The notes below the pieces were generated by a model. That model was not told the DNA's origin and ran no database searches. It saw only the letters and a list, made by a program, of their open reading frames with translations. Positions 1 through 6,413 of a stretch of 10,868 nt of DNA are shown here, in pieces (the stretch's first letter is position 1; every line of letters begins with the position of its first letter). A program made the translations under genes and the position numbers. Where the stretch lies: positions 1 through 10,868 of the forward strand of contig JBMNTU010000081.1 in the NCBI GenBank assembly GCA_050945895.1, written 5' to 3'. This DNA is from JBMNTU01 sp050945895 (GTDB taxonomy: Bacteria; Bacillota; Clostridia; Christensenellales; Christensenellaceae).

Positions 1-52
1 CTCGTTTACCATATTACTGCATACACTCCTTGATTGATTCTTTTCCAAAATC

Positions 53-61
53 ATTATATCA
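53..61 (-). promoter_or_regulatory. Possible leftward extended -10 promoter for a gene leaving the window
   Basis: Read on the minus strand, this is TGATATAAT, an extended -10 box (TGn plus TATAAT). No convincing -35 lies upstream. Downstream on the same strand there is an AGGAG (26-30) and an ATG (10-12) reading M-V-N-E off the window edge. A leftward gene may therefore begin here, although the 13-base gap between AGGAG and ATG is long. A second TGn-TATAAT on the same strand lies at 191-199. With only 12 coding bases visible, no gene can be called. Confidence 0.3.
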
Positions 62-74
62 AGTGTGTATCTGT

Positions 75-103
75 GGGAGGCGCCTTCTGGACGCCTCCCT
101 TTT
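75..103 (+). terminator. Intrinsic terminator, rightward
   Basis: GGGAGGCG (75-82) pairs with CGCCTCCC (92-99), and CC/GG inside can extend the stem with a one-base bulge. TTTT follows at 100-103. The T-run is only on the right side, so it would end a plus-strand transcript arriving from outside the window. If the leftward box at 191-199 is used instead, the same hairpin would lie in that transcript's leader. Confidence 0.6.
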
Positions 104-342
104 GCCAATGATTATTTTACACTAAGGGAGCTCTTTGATCCGGTATATAAAATTGTCCCAAAGTGTTTTTATGTGTGCCATACAAAAAATATTATACCAC
201 AACAAAAATGGATTGTTTTACTCATTTGTTCCCCTATACTATGCAAAAGAGCAAACGAAATAAGGTATTTCCTGTTTTAACAATTTATTAAAGAACTATT
301 CAACTTGAGTTCACCCACACCGTTTATCTTATAAACATAAAT
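104..342. other. AT-rich intergenic stretch, no gene recognised
   Basis: No reading frame here has a credible ribosome binding site or protein-like composition. Possible signals are a leftward TGGTATAAT (191-199), a rightward TTGTTT (213-218) with TATACT (235-240) at 16 bp, and a weaker TTGAGT (304-309) with TATAAA (330-335) at an over-long 20 bp. Either rightward candidate would transcribe the hairpin and mini-ORF region that follows. Confidence 0.4.
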
Positions 343-343
343 T

Positions 344-393
344 CTGCCACTGCCGGCAAAATGCTCATCCCAATAGAAGCCGGCAGGCGGCAG
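344..393 (+). other. GC-rich hairpin, possible 5' part of a structured RNA
   Basis: CTGCC (344-348) pairs with GGCAG (389-393), and CTGCCGGC (350-357) pairs with GCCGGCAG (379-386). They are separated by a 1x2 internal loop, and the apical loop is 21 bases. Thirteen pairs, mostly G-C, stand out in an AT-rich intergenic region. There is no T-run after the hairpin, so it is not a terminator. It precedes a mini-ORF and a strong terminator on the same strand. No known RNA family was recognised. Confidence 0.45.
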
Positions 394-440
394 TCCAAAA
401 ACACCGCGTTATGCGTTGATATAGATAGGAGTTGAGGTAA

Positions 441-500
441 ATGTTTTCAACATTGATAGCGCTTCTCCTTCTTCATAAGAAAGAACAAAAGGAGGACTAG
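441..500 (+). CDS. Possible 19-residue hydrophobic/charged mini-protein or leader peptide
   Basis: An AGGAG at 428-432, within a longer purine-rich stretch, precedes ATG at 441. The frame reads MFSTLIALLLLHKKEQKED and stops with TAG at 498-500. The first eleven residues are hydrophobic, with four consecutive Leu codons, and the rest is charged. The start codon sits in a small hairpin (AATGTT 440-445 with AACATT 449-454). Directly after it, AGGAGG (490-495) lies nine bases before a second ATG (505) that opens only a four-residue frame (MAQP, stop 517-519) ending at the terminator hairpin. It could be a tiny membrane peptide, a leader peptide whose target is gone, or chance. The downstream gene runs the other way, so ordinary attenuation has no obvious target. 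No family was recognised. Confidence 0.3.
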   Translation: MFSTLIALLLLHKKEQKED

Positions 501-516
501 ACCAATGGCTCAGCCA

Positions 517-554
517 TAAAGCCCCCATTCATAGCTGAATGGGGGCTTTATTAT
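517..554. terminator. Strong, probably bidirectional intrinsic terminator
   Basis: A perfect 15-bp stem is formed by 517-531 and 536-550, with the four-base loop TAGC; its core is GCCCCCATTCA/TGAATGGGGGC. The outer A-T pairs give short T tracts on both strands. It lies 30 bases beyond the stop codon of the leftward lipoprotein gene, so it can end that transcript. It can also end any rightward transcript of the 340-500 region. Confidence 0.85.
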
Positions 555-580
555 CGGCAGATTGAAACTGCTTAGTTAAA

Positions 581-1279
581 CTAGCCAATAAATTCGAGAT
601 TGGCAATTACGTCGTCCATCGCCTGGCTTGTTTGGGATGTAATATCATCCGTAAATTTCATTGAGAAAAACCCGTAAACTGCCTCGTCGCCAATCATGAT
701 ATAAAGCTCATAGCTGGCGGAAATGCCCATTATATCGGTCTCCGTATAGTAGTAGTAGGCCTCTTGGCCGGAAACCTGCCGAACCTCGCTCATTTCATTT
801 TCTTTATTGGGGAGCAATGCTGTCGTAGATTCTATATACGAATCCAGATATTCCATAAAGTCTCCACTGTCTATCATATCCGCTGTCATGCCCGGCGCGG
901 CCTCTGGTTCTGTAAAGCATAAGAACCCTTCGATATCCGCGTCTTCACCGAAGTTTATGTCGTATGTCCCTTCCCCCATTCCATGGCTGGTTGCCTCGGC
1001 GGGAATGGTTATCCGATACCCAAATTTTTCCACTGTTTCGCCAGCTACGGCACTATTGGCACCTTCACCGTCCTCGAAGGCTTCATCATCCACAATGTCT
1101 GCGTCTTGGGGCAGCTCGATAGGCTTGGACGTTTCTTCCGTGGCTGCCGGCTCTGACGCCTCTGTCGCCTTTTCCACCTCATCCAAAACCTCTGCAACGA
1201 TGCTCGACGGATTGACGCACGCCGAAAGCCCCGCAACCAAAACAACTGCAAATATCAGACCCAAAACCCTTTTAATCAT
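581..1279 (-). CDS. Secreted lipoprotein of unknown function
   Basis: The product has 232 residues. It begins MIKRVLGL, followed by a hydrophobic stretch and the lipobox L18-S19-A20-C21, so it should be a signal peptidase II-processed lipoprotein anchored outside the membrane through Cys21. Residues ~25-75 are rich in Glu, Asp, Ala and Thr and look like a flexible acidic linker. From ~78 (F-G-Y-R-I-T-I-P) to the end is a compact domain with alternating beta-type segments, an aromatic YYYYT run and a closing helix. This recalls small single-domain lipoproteins of the PsbP/DUF1795-like kind, but that is fold-level impression only. The start was chosen because AGGAGG (1289-1294) lies nine bases before the ATG. 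The frame is open 30 codons further upstream, but that extension would cross the promoter and bury the signal peptide. The gene is monocistronic. Confidence 0.85.
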   Translation of the reverse strand: MIKRVLGLIFAVVLVAGLSACVNPSSIVAEVLDEVEKATEASEPAATEETSKPIELPQDADIVDDEAFEDGEGANSAVAGETVEKFGYRITIPAEATSHGMGEGTYDINFGEDADIEGFLCFTEPEAAPGMTADMIDSGDFMEYLDSYIESTTALLPNKENEMSEVRQVSGQEAYYYYTETDIMGISASYELYIMIGDEAVYGFFSMKFTDDITSQTSQAMDDVIANLEFIG

Positions 1280-1312
1280 TTTATTATTCCTCCTTGTTTT
1301 CAAACAGTTACT

Positions 1313-1341
1313 ATCATAGACATTCGCATGTTTTTTGTCAA
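1313..1341 (-). promoter_or_regulatory. Promoter of the lipoprotein gene
   Basis: On the minus strand a perfect TTGACA (1341-1336) is followed by a 17-bp spacer and TATGAT (1318-1313), one mismatch from consensus. Transcription would begin near 1306, giving a short leader of about 27 bases that contains AGGAGG. Confidence 0.85.
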
Positions 1342-1396
1342 CAAAATATAACTTTTTAAATTCTTGCACTGTTTTATTGCCGAAGACAATCCCGCA

Positions 1397-1425
1397 TTGA
1401 AAAACAGACAGAAAGAATATATAAT
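1397..1425 (+). promoter_or_regulatory. Promoter of the small membrane gene-valS-folC unit
   Basis: TTGAAA (1397-1402), a 17-bp spacer and a perfect TATAAT (1420-1425); a second TATAAT follows at 1428-1433. Start of transcription would be near 1432. Only ~65 bases separate it from the first ATG and ~265 from valS. No T-box signature (AGGGTGGNACCGCG-type box with terminator) is visible in between, although T-box control is common for valS in Firmicutes. Confidence 0.8.
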
Positions 1426-1497
1426 GTTATAATATTGTTTTAAAAGGATAGCGCGGCTTAGAGATATCGTTTCACTTGCCGCCGGCAGAAATTTGTA

Positions 1498-1683
1498 ATG
1501 CATTTTTTTGTAGAGATTGCCCCTCTCAATATTTTGGGCATTATACTGGTTATATTGGGCGCTGTTTTTACATTTGGGGCCGCAAAGTTTGCTGCATCGA
1601 AAAGCGAATCGGCCATACCAAAGTGGAAATCTGCAGGGCTGGCCATGGTAATTGTTGGGGTATTATTGATATTATTCGGTTAG
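1498..1683 (+). CDS. Small two-helix membrane protein of unknown function
   Basis: The product has 61 residues. Two hydrophobic segments, at about residues 9-29 (starting L-N-I-L-G-I-I-L) and 46-61 (starting A-G-L-A-M-V-I-V), are joined by a short Lys/Ser-rich loop, giving a helical hairpin in the membrane with almost no soluble part. The only possible ATG is at 1498. An in-frame stop at 1459-1461 rules out a longer form. No clear ribosome binding site precedes it, and a weak GCGGC/GCCGC hairpin (1453-1457 with 1478-1482) lies just upstream. The stop codon TAG is part of TAGGAG, which serves as the valS ribosome binding site, so the gene is probably co-transcribed and perhaps translationally linked with valS. 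I do not recognise a family. The amino acid pattern argues for a real gene, while the missing binding site lowers confidence. Confidence 0.55.
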   Translation: MHFFVEIAPLNILGIILVILGAVFTFGAAKFAASKSESAIPKWKSAGLAMVIVGVLLILFG

Positions 1684-1698
1684 GAGCAGAAAAGATTT

Positions 1699-4326
1699 AT
1701 GGCAAAAGAACTTAGTAAAACATATGACCCAAAACAATCGGAAGAAAAGATATATGACCGTTGGCTGGACAAGGGATATTTCCATGCAGTGGTGGATGAA
1801 ACAAAAACACCTTATACCATTGTTATTCCCCCGCCAAATATCACCGGGCAGCTTCATATGGGGCATGCGCTGGATAATATGATACAGGATGCGCTCATCC
1901 GCACCAAGCGAATGCAGGGGTATTCTGCCTTGTGGATGCCAGGGACGGACCACGCCAGTATTGCAACCGAAGTGAAAATCGTAGAAGCGATGGCGCAGGA
2001 AGGCCTGAAAAAAGAAGATATTGGCCGAGACGCTTTCTTGGAGCGCGCATGGAAGTGGCGCGAAACATACGGCGGCAAAATAACCGAGCAGCTTAAAAAA
2101 CTGGGTTCCTCTCTCGATTGGCAGCGCGAGCGTTTTACAATGGACGAGGGGCTTTCGGATGCCGTTTTGGAAGTGTTTGTCCGCCTGTACGAAAAAGGGA
2201 TGATTTACCAGGGAAACCGCATCATCAACTGGTGCCCGAACTGCATGACGGCGCTTTCGGATGCGGAGGTGGAGTATTCGGAAAAAGCCTCCCACCTGTG
2301 GCACATTCGCTATCCGGCGGAAGACGGCGGCGCCGGCGTGATTGTTGCGACAACGCGCCCCGAAACGATGCTGGGGGATACAGCTGTTGCCGTAAACCCA
2401 AACGACAGCCGTTACAAAGGCCTAATCGGAAAAAATGTTGTATTGCCGCTAATGAACCGCGCCATTCCCGTTGTGGCCGACGAGTATGTAGATATGGAAT
2501 TTGGGACAGGCGCGGTAAAAATTACACCTGCGCATGACCCCAACGACTTTGACGTGGCAAAACGACATAACCTGCCCATGCTCCGTATACTAAACGACGA
2601 CGGACGTGTAAACGAAAGCGGCGGCAAGTATGCCGGGCTGGACCGCTACGAGGCGCGTACGCAGGTGGTTTCCGATTTGGAGCAATCCGGCGTGCTGGTC
2701 AAAACAGAAGACTATACACACAATGTCGGAGAATGCTACCGCTGTTCCACTGTCATTGAACCAATCATTTCCAAGCAGTGGTTTGTAAAAATGGACGAGT
2801 TGGCCAAACCGGCTATTGAAGTGGTGAGGGATGGACGCATTCAGTTTGTGCCCGAACGGTTTTCCAAAATCTATTTCAACTGGATGGAAAATATACGAGA
2901 CTGGTGTATTTCCCGCCAGCTTTGGTGGGGCCACCGTATTCCTGCTTACTATTGCGATGCGTGCGGAAAAACTATTGTTGCAAAGGAAGTGCCCGACCGC
3001 TGCGAATGCGGCTGCACGACATTCACGCAGGACGAAGACGTGCTGGACACATGGTTTTCCTCCGGGTTGTGGCCTTTTTCCACATTGGGCTGGCCGGAGC
3101 AAACGCCCGAGCTTTCCTATTTTTACCCGACGGATGTGCTGGTAACGGCATACGACATTATCTTTTTCTGGGTGGCGCGCATGATTTTGTTTGGCATGGA
3201 AATCATGGGCGACATACCGTTTAAAGCCGTTAATATCCACGGTATCGTGCGGGACGATTTGGGTCGAAAGATGTCTAAGTCGTTGAACAACGGCGTAGAC
3301 CCTCTGGAAATCATCGATGAATACGGCGCCGATGCGCTGCGGTGGTCGCTGGCAGTTGGCGTAAGCCCAGGCAGCGATATGCGCTTCTACCAAAAAAAGG
3401 TGGAGGCTGCCCGAAATTTCGCCAATAAAATATGGAACGCTTCCCGCTTCTGCCTCATGAACATAGAAGATGAAAATGAGCCGAAAATTGACAATGGGCT
3501 GCTGGATATCGCGGACCGGTGGATATTGACACGCCTGAACACACTGATTGGTGAGGCGACCGACCTGATTGAAAAAATGGAGCTTGGCCTTGCCGCACAA
3601 AAGATTTACGATTTTTCCTGGAGCGAGTTTTGTGACTGGTATGTGGAAATGGCAAAACCCCGGCTGTACGGCGAAGATGCCGCACAAAAAGACCATACGC
3701 TTGGCATGCTGGTTTATGTGCTGAAAAACACGCTTAAACTGCTGCATCCGTTTATGCCTTTTATTACCGAAGAGATTTACACCAGCCTTCCCAACGCCGA
3801 AGAGACAATTATGACGGCTGCCTGGCCCAGGCCGGAGCACTCTTATCCAAAAGAAGCGCAAATGATGGACAGCGTAATGGAGCTGATCCGCGGCATACGA
3901 AACATTCGCGCGGAAATGAATGTTTCTCCCAAAAACAAAGCAAGTATAGCTGTTTTGACGGATAACGGTGAAGCGGTTTCTGCCTGCTCGGAGTACATTA
4001 AAAAGCTGGCCTTTGCGGATTCTGTCGATGTTATTTCCGATAAAGGGCAAATTCCCCCAAACAGCGTATCGGTAACGGGCGCGTTGGGCGAAGCATTTAT
4101 GCCGCTTGGCGAGCTGATTGACATAAAAAAAGAGATCGAGCGTATTAAAAAAGAGATCGAAGGTAACGATAAAGAAATAAAACGCGCAGAGGGCAAGCTG
4201 AAAAACAAAGGTTTTACTGATAAAGCGCCCGCGCAGGTTGTGGAGGAAGAAAAAGAAAAGTTGGCAAAATATGTAGATATTGCACAAAAGCTTTCCGAAC
4301 GGCTGGCTTATCTTGAAAAAATCTGA
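1699..4326 (+). CDS. valS: Valine--tRNA ligase (valyl-tRNA synthetase)
   Basis: This cytosolic class I synthetase charges tRNA-Val with valine using ATP. At 875 residues it has full length for the bacterial family. The class I HIGH motif appears as HMGH (53-56) after the typical PPPNITG, and the KMSKS loop is intact at 524-528. The CP1 editing domain, which hydrolyses Thr-tRNA-Val, lies at roughly 185-340 and carries the TTRPET signature (218-223). Cysteine pairs C179/C182, C346/C349 and C419/C422, with C435/C437/C439, are candidate zinc ligands. D401-WCISRQLWWGHR is the conserved catalytic-core segment. The anticodon-binding helical domain begins near D606-RWILTRLN. The C-terminal ~65 residues (808-872) are a Lys/Glu-rich coiled coil, the tRNA-binding arm of ValRS. 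The ATG at 1699 follows AGGAG (1682-1686). Its TGA overlaps the folC ATG by one base (TGATG). Confidence 0.98.
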   Translation: MAKELSKTYDPKQSEEKIYDRWLDKGYFHAVVDETKTPYTIVIPPPNITGQLHMGHALDNMIQDALIRTKRMQGYSALWMPGTDHASIATEVKIVEAMAQEGLKKEDIGRDAFLERAWKWRETYGGKITEQLKKLGSSLDWQRERFTMDEGLSDAVLEVFVRLYEKGMIYQGNRIINWCPNCMTALSDAEVEYSEKASHLWHIRYPAEDGGAGVIVATTRPETMLGDTAVAVNPNDSRYKGLIGKNVVLPLMNRAIPVVADEYVDMEFGTGAVKITPAHDPNDFDVAKRHNLPMLRILNDDGRVNESGGKYAGLDRYEARTQVVSDLEQSGVLVKTEDYTHNVGECYRCSTVIEPIISKQWFVKMDELAKPAIEVVRDGRIQFVPERFSKIYFNWMENIRDWCISRQLWWGHRIPAYYCDACGKTIVAKEVPDRCECGCTTFTQDEDVLDTWFSSGLWPFSTLGWPEQTPELSYFYPTDVLVTAYDIIFFWVARMILFGMEIMGDIPFKAVNIHGIVRDDLGRKMSKSLNNGVDPLEIIDEYGADALRWSLAVGVSPGSDMRFYQKKVEAARNFANKIWNASRFCLMNIEDENEPKIDNGLLDIADRWILTRLNTLIGEATDLIEKMELGLAAQKIYDFSWSEFCDWYVEMAKPRLYGEDAAQKDHTLGMLVYVLKNTLKLLHPFMPFITEEIYTSLPNAEETIMTAAWPRPEHSYPKEAQMMDSVMELIRGIRNIRAEMNVSPKNKASIAVLTDNGEAVSACSEYIKKLAFADSVDVISDKGQIPPNSVSVTGALGEAFMPLGELIDIKKEIERIKKEIEGNDKEIKRAEGKLKNKGFTDKAPAQVVEEEKEKLAKYVDIAQKLSERLAYLEKI

Positions 4327-5450
4327 TGACGGAGTTTATTCATATCGCGGGAACAAACGGCAAAGGTTCTACTGCTTATTACCTCGCAGATATTATAACA
4401 AAATTTGATAGCTGCGGGCTGTTTACTTCCCCACACCTTTTTTCGCCGTTGGAACGTTTTTTGGTCAATGGCAAGCAGATTACCCAGCAGGATTATGACG
4501 CGTACATGCGTGAAGAGCGCACGGATATGGAGGAGCATCTATTTTGCGTCTGGATGCGTATTGCACTGCGATGGTTTAGCGATATGCATGTGGATTATGC
4601 CGTTATTGAAGCAGGAATCGGCGGAAAAAACGACTGCACCAATGAAATTGACTCTAAAATACAAATATTGACGCCCATAAACTACGACCATACGGAGCTT
4701 CTGGGCAATACATTGACGAAGATTGCCACGGAAAAATCGGGGATTATAAAAGAAAATGCTACCGTTATAACGCACCCCCAGCCCGAAGAGGCCATGCGCG
4801 TCATCCGCCGGACGTGCGAACGAAAGAACGCCCTTCTAATTGAGCTCGACCAAAAAGCCATCCGGCGAAAGGCCGCCGAAGAAGACGGTCAGACATTCAG
4901 CTTTACATATAAAGATATCCGGCTGACGGATGCAAAGATCCGGGCTATGTCTCCCACACAGGTAGACAACGCCTGCGTTGCCGTCATGGCTGCTGCAGAG
5001 CTTGGCTTTACGGATGAAGGCCAAATAAAGGAAGCACTGGCGCAAACGGTTTTCCATGCGCGCGCAGAACTGCATGATGATGTAATCTACGACGGCGCAC
5101 ATAATGTCGCAGCGCTTTCCGAACTCAAAAAAACACTGGAGAAATATTATCCCAGAGAAAAGATCACGGTATTAACGGCTGTTATGCAGGACAAGGATGT
5201 GCTTGGCATCACCGAAGTTATTTCAGAGTTTGCAGATTTTGTCGTGTGTACCAAAGCAGATAAAGCGCGCGGCCTTCCTGCCCGCCAACTGGCTGGTTTT
5301 TTTGCAAAGGCAAAGGCCATCGACGACCCGGAGTATGCATTTTTGTATGCCCAAAACGTTGCCAAACATAAAAAGACCCGCCTTGTGGTTTGCGGGTCGT
5401 TCTACCTCATTGACCGTGTGCAAAACGCACAGCAGGGCGACTCTATTTGA
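4326..5450 (+). CDS. folC: Folylpolyglutamate synthase / dihydrofolate synthase, N-terminally short
   Basis: A Mur ligase superfamily enzyme that adds glutamate to (dihydro)folates using ATP, retaining these cofactors in the cell. It has 374 residues, against ~420-440 usual. The P-loop GTNGKGS is at residues 9-15, whereas family members normally carry about 40 residues before it. TSPHL, the acidic E95 in IEAGIGG, D121-H122 in NYDHTELLG, EKSGIIK, an ARAE version of the PARLE segment, DGAHN (256-260) and a C-terminal CGSFYL follow in the family order. The central linker between ATPase and C-terminal domains is also compact. A stop at 4314-4316 in the same frame excludes a longer N-terminus. The ATG overlaps the valS stop (TGATG), so translation is probably coupled, and no separate strong binding site is seen. 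All core motifs remain, so I regard it as functional, but whether it has both activities cannot be told. Confidence 0.93.
   Translation: MTEFIHIAGTNGKGSTAYYLADIITKFDSCGLFTSPHLFSPLERFLVNGKQITQQDYDAYMREERTDMEEHLFCVWMRIALRWFSDMHVDYAVIEAGIGGKNDCTNEIDSKIQILTPINYDHTELLGNTLTKIATEKSGIIKENATVITHPQPEEAMRVIRRTCERKNALLIELDQKAIRRKAAEEDGQTFSFTYKDIRLTDAKIRAMSPTQVDNACVAVMAAAELGFTDEGQIKEALAQTVFHARAELHDDVIYDGAHNVAALSELKKTLEKYYPREKITVLTAVMQDKDVLGITEVISEFADFVVCTKADKARGLPARQLAGFFAKAKAIDDPEYAFLYAQNVAKHKKTRLVVCGSFYLIDRVQNAQQGDSI
5370..5398 (-). terminator. Leftward intrinsic terminator inside the 3' end of folC
   Basis: On the minus strand GACCCGC (5398-5392) pairs with GCGGGTC (5381-5375) across a ten-base loop, followed immediately by TTTTT (5374-5370). 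On the plus strand no T-run follows the hairpin. It is thus oriented to end the convergent DUF4364 gene transcript, 57 bases beyond its stop, although it lies within the codons for the conserved folC C-terminal region. Confidence 0.6.
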
Positions 5451-5454
5451 CCTG

Positions 5455-5979
5455 TCAGCCAAGGGTCAGCGCCACTTCTTTATAGACATCCACCGCTTTT
5501 TGCGGCCAATCTGCCGCCATTCGCTCTGCTTCCTCTTTGGAGTAAACCAGCAGGTTTACCTCAAACAGCGCGCGGTTGTCCTCCAATACTTTTAGCATCA
5601 CCCGGTATTCATTTTCCGCCAACCGAATGTATTCTGCTACAAACTGCGCTTCCATAGCCAGTTCTTTTTTATGCTCGAGTATATAGCCATCGATCCGTTC
5701 AATAAACGACGCGCGCAGGCCATCTTTTAAAACGGCAAGCATTTCTTCTCCTTTAGGCGTTGCCCGATACACAACCGTGTGCGGATATACAACCGGCAGA
5801 ATGTCGCCATTTTGCTCAAGCTCAAAAAGGCCTTCCTTCAAATCGAAATAGCGCATCAAATCCAGCTCTCCCATAATACGCACGATTTGCAATTCGGAAA
5901 GCTCTACATTGGCCGATTGAATCAGGTATAAAAGCAACAGCTTGTTTTGCGCCATGGTTTGCTTTGGTTTGATTTTCAT
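5455..5979 (-). CDS. DUF4364-type protein, probable winged-helix regulator
   Basis: The product has 174 residues. It begins with a helix-rich segment (Q-N-K-L-L-L-L-Y-L-I) and then an ELSELQIVRIMG / DLMRYFDLKEGLFELEQNG pattern, which resembles a winged-helix recognition unit. A short beta segment follows (H-T-V-V-Y-R-A-T-P-K-G), as in PadR/DUF4364 proteins. The C-terminal ~95 residues are alpha-beta and rich in Glu and Arg. The family occurs widely in Clostridia and lacks a firmly defined target. I identify it from remembered family pattern, and the DNA-binding role is inference. The ATG at 5979 was chosen because GGGAGGAG lies immediately upstream (5983-5990), while Met9 has no binding site. 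The gene has its own promoter and converges on folC with only four bases between the two stop codons. Confidence 0.8.
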   Translation of the reverse strand: MKIKPKQTMAQNKLLLLYLIQSANVELSELQIVRIMGELDLMRYFDLKEGLFELEQNGDILPVVYPHTVVYRATPKGEEMLAVLKDGLRASFIERIDGYILEHKKELAMEAQFVAEYIRLAENEYRVMLKVLEDNRALFEVNLLVYSKEEAERMAADWPQKAVDVYKEVALTLG

Positions 5980-6005
5980 AACTCCTCCCAGTGCCCACAG
6001 TGAAA

Positions 6006-6035
6006 ATTATAGCACAGAGCACATACCAAACACAA
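6006..6035 (-). promoter_or_regulatory. Promoter of the DUF4364 gene
   Basis: On the minus strand TTGTGT (6035-6030), an 18-bp spacer and TATAAT (6011-6006), preceded by TGC, form an extended -10 promoter. Transcription would start near 5999, about 20 bases before the start codon. Confidence 0.7.
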
Positions 6036-6146
6036 GCATATATTGTATAGCCCGCAAGCGTGCAGCCACTAGATGTTGAAGCGTTCCTCTTTTCTCGGTC
6101 TCTGCACAGGCTGCAAACACACCACCTTTTCACGATAAAAATAGGC

Positions 6147-6175
6147 TTGCGCAATAGGCTGAGTATAGGTATAAT
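6147..6175 (+). promoter_or_regulatory. Promoter of tRNA-Val
   Basis: TTGCGC (6147-6152), a 17-bp spacer and a perfect TATAAT (6170-6175). The -35 is only partly matched. The predicted start near 6182 gives a short 5' leader before the tRNA at 6201. Confidence 0.6.
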
Positions 6176-6200
6176 AATACATGTTCTATATAAAAGATAC

Positions 6201-6277
6201 GGGATTGTAGCTCAGTTGGTTAGAGTGCTACGTTGACATCGTAGAGGTCGTTGGTTCGAACCCAATCAATCCCACCA
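6201..6277 (+). tRNA. tRNA-Val (anticodon GAC), CCA encoded
   Basis: A complete 77-base cloverleaf. The acceptor GGGATTG (6201-6207) pairs perfectly with CAATCCC (6267-6273). The D-stem is GCTC/GAGT. The anticodon stem is CTACG/CGTAG around TTGACAT, with anticodon GAC at 6235-6237. The T-stem is GTTGG/CCAAT with loop TTCGAAC. Discriminator A6274 is followed by CCA. It reads GUC and GUU codons. Its cognate synthetase gene valS lies about 2 kb away on the same strand, and the tRNA has its own promoter and terminator. Confidence 0.97.
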
Positions 6278-6302
6278 GCGGGGAAGGCCCCCACAGCCAT
6301 GT

Positions 6303-6335
6303 TCGCACACTTCACACAGAGGTGTGCGATTTTTT
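6303..6335 (+). terminator. Intrinsic terminator of tRNA-Val
   Basis: TCGCACAC (6303-6310) pairs with GTGTGCGA (6322-6329), extendable by two weak pairs, and is followed by six T (6330-6335). It lies 26 bases after the CCA end. Confidence 0.88.
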
Positions 6336-6413
6336 ATGCACGCGTCTATGCGATATCTATTTTAACAGATTATTACAACAAGCAACCGTCTACACCAAAA
6401 ACGCGGTACACAT

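Noticed and set aside
346..352. GCCACTG, a sequence also seen in cobalamin riboswitches
   Set aside because: The other conserved cobalamin riboswitch elements are absent from the surrounding DNA, and no cobalamin gene follows.
807..1319. A 170-codon plus-strand frame opposite the lipoprotein gene
   Set aside because: It is Ser/Ala-rich shadow coding of the acidic linker. The minus strand has the promoter, binding site, signal peptide and lipobox.
1280..1369. A 30-codon N-terminal extension of the lipoprotein
   Set aside because: It would run through the -10 and -35 boxes and put the signal peptide in the interior. AGGAGG supports the start at 1279.
1476..1715. A 79-codon frame overlapping the small membrane gene
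   Set aside because: It is out of frame with the hydrophobic two-helix protein, overlaps the valS start, and has Cys/Arg-rich shadow composition.
2590..4287. A 565-codon open frame antisense to valS
   Set aside because: It lies wholly inside the clearly real valS, has no ribosome binding site, and its translation is rich in His, Phe, Asn and Cys with no family pattern. It is open only because of codon use on the other strand.
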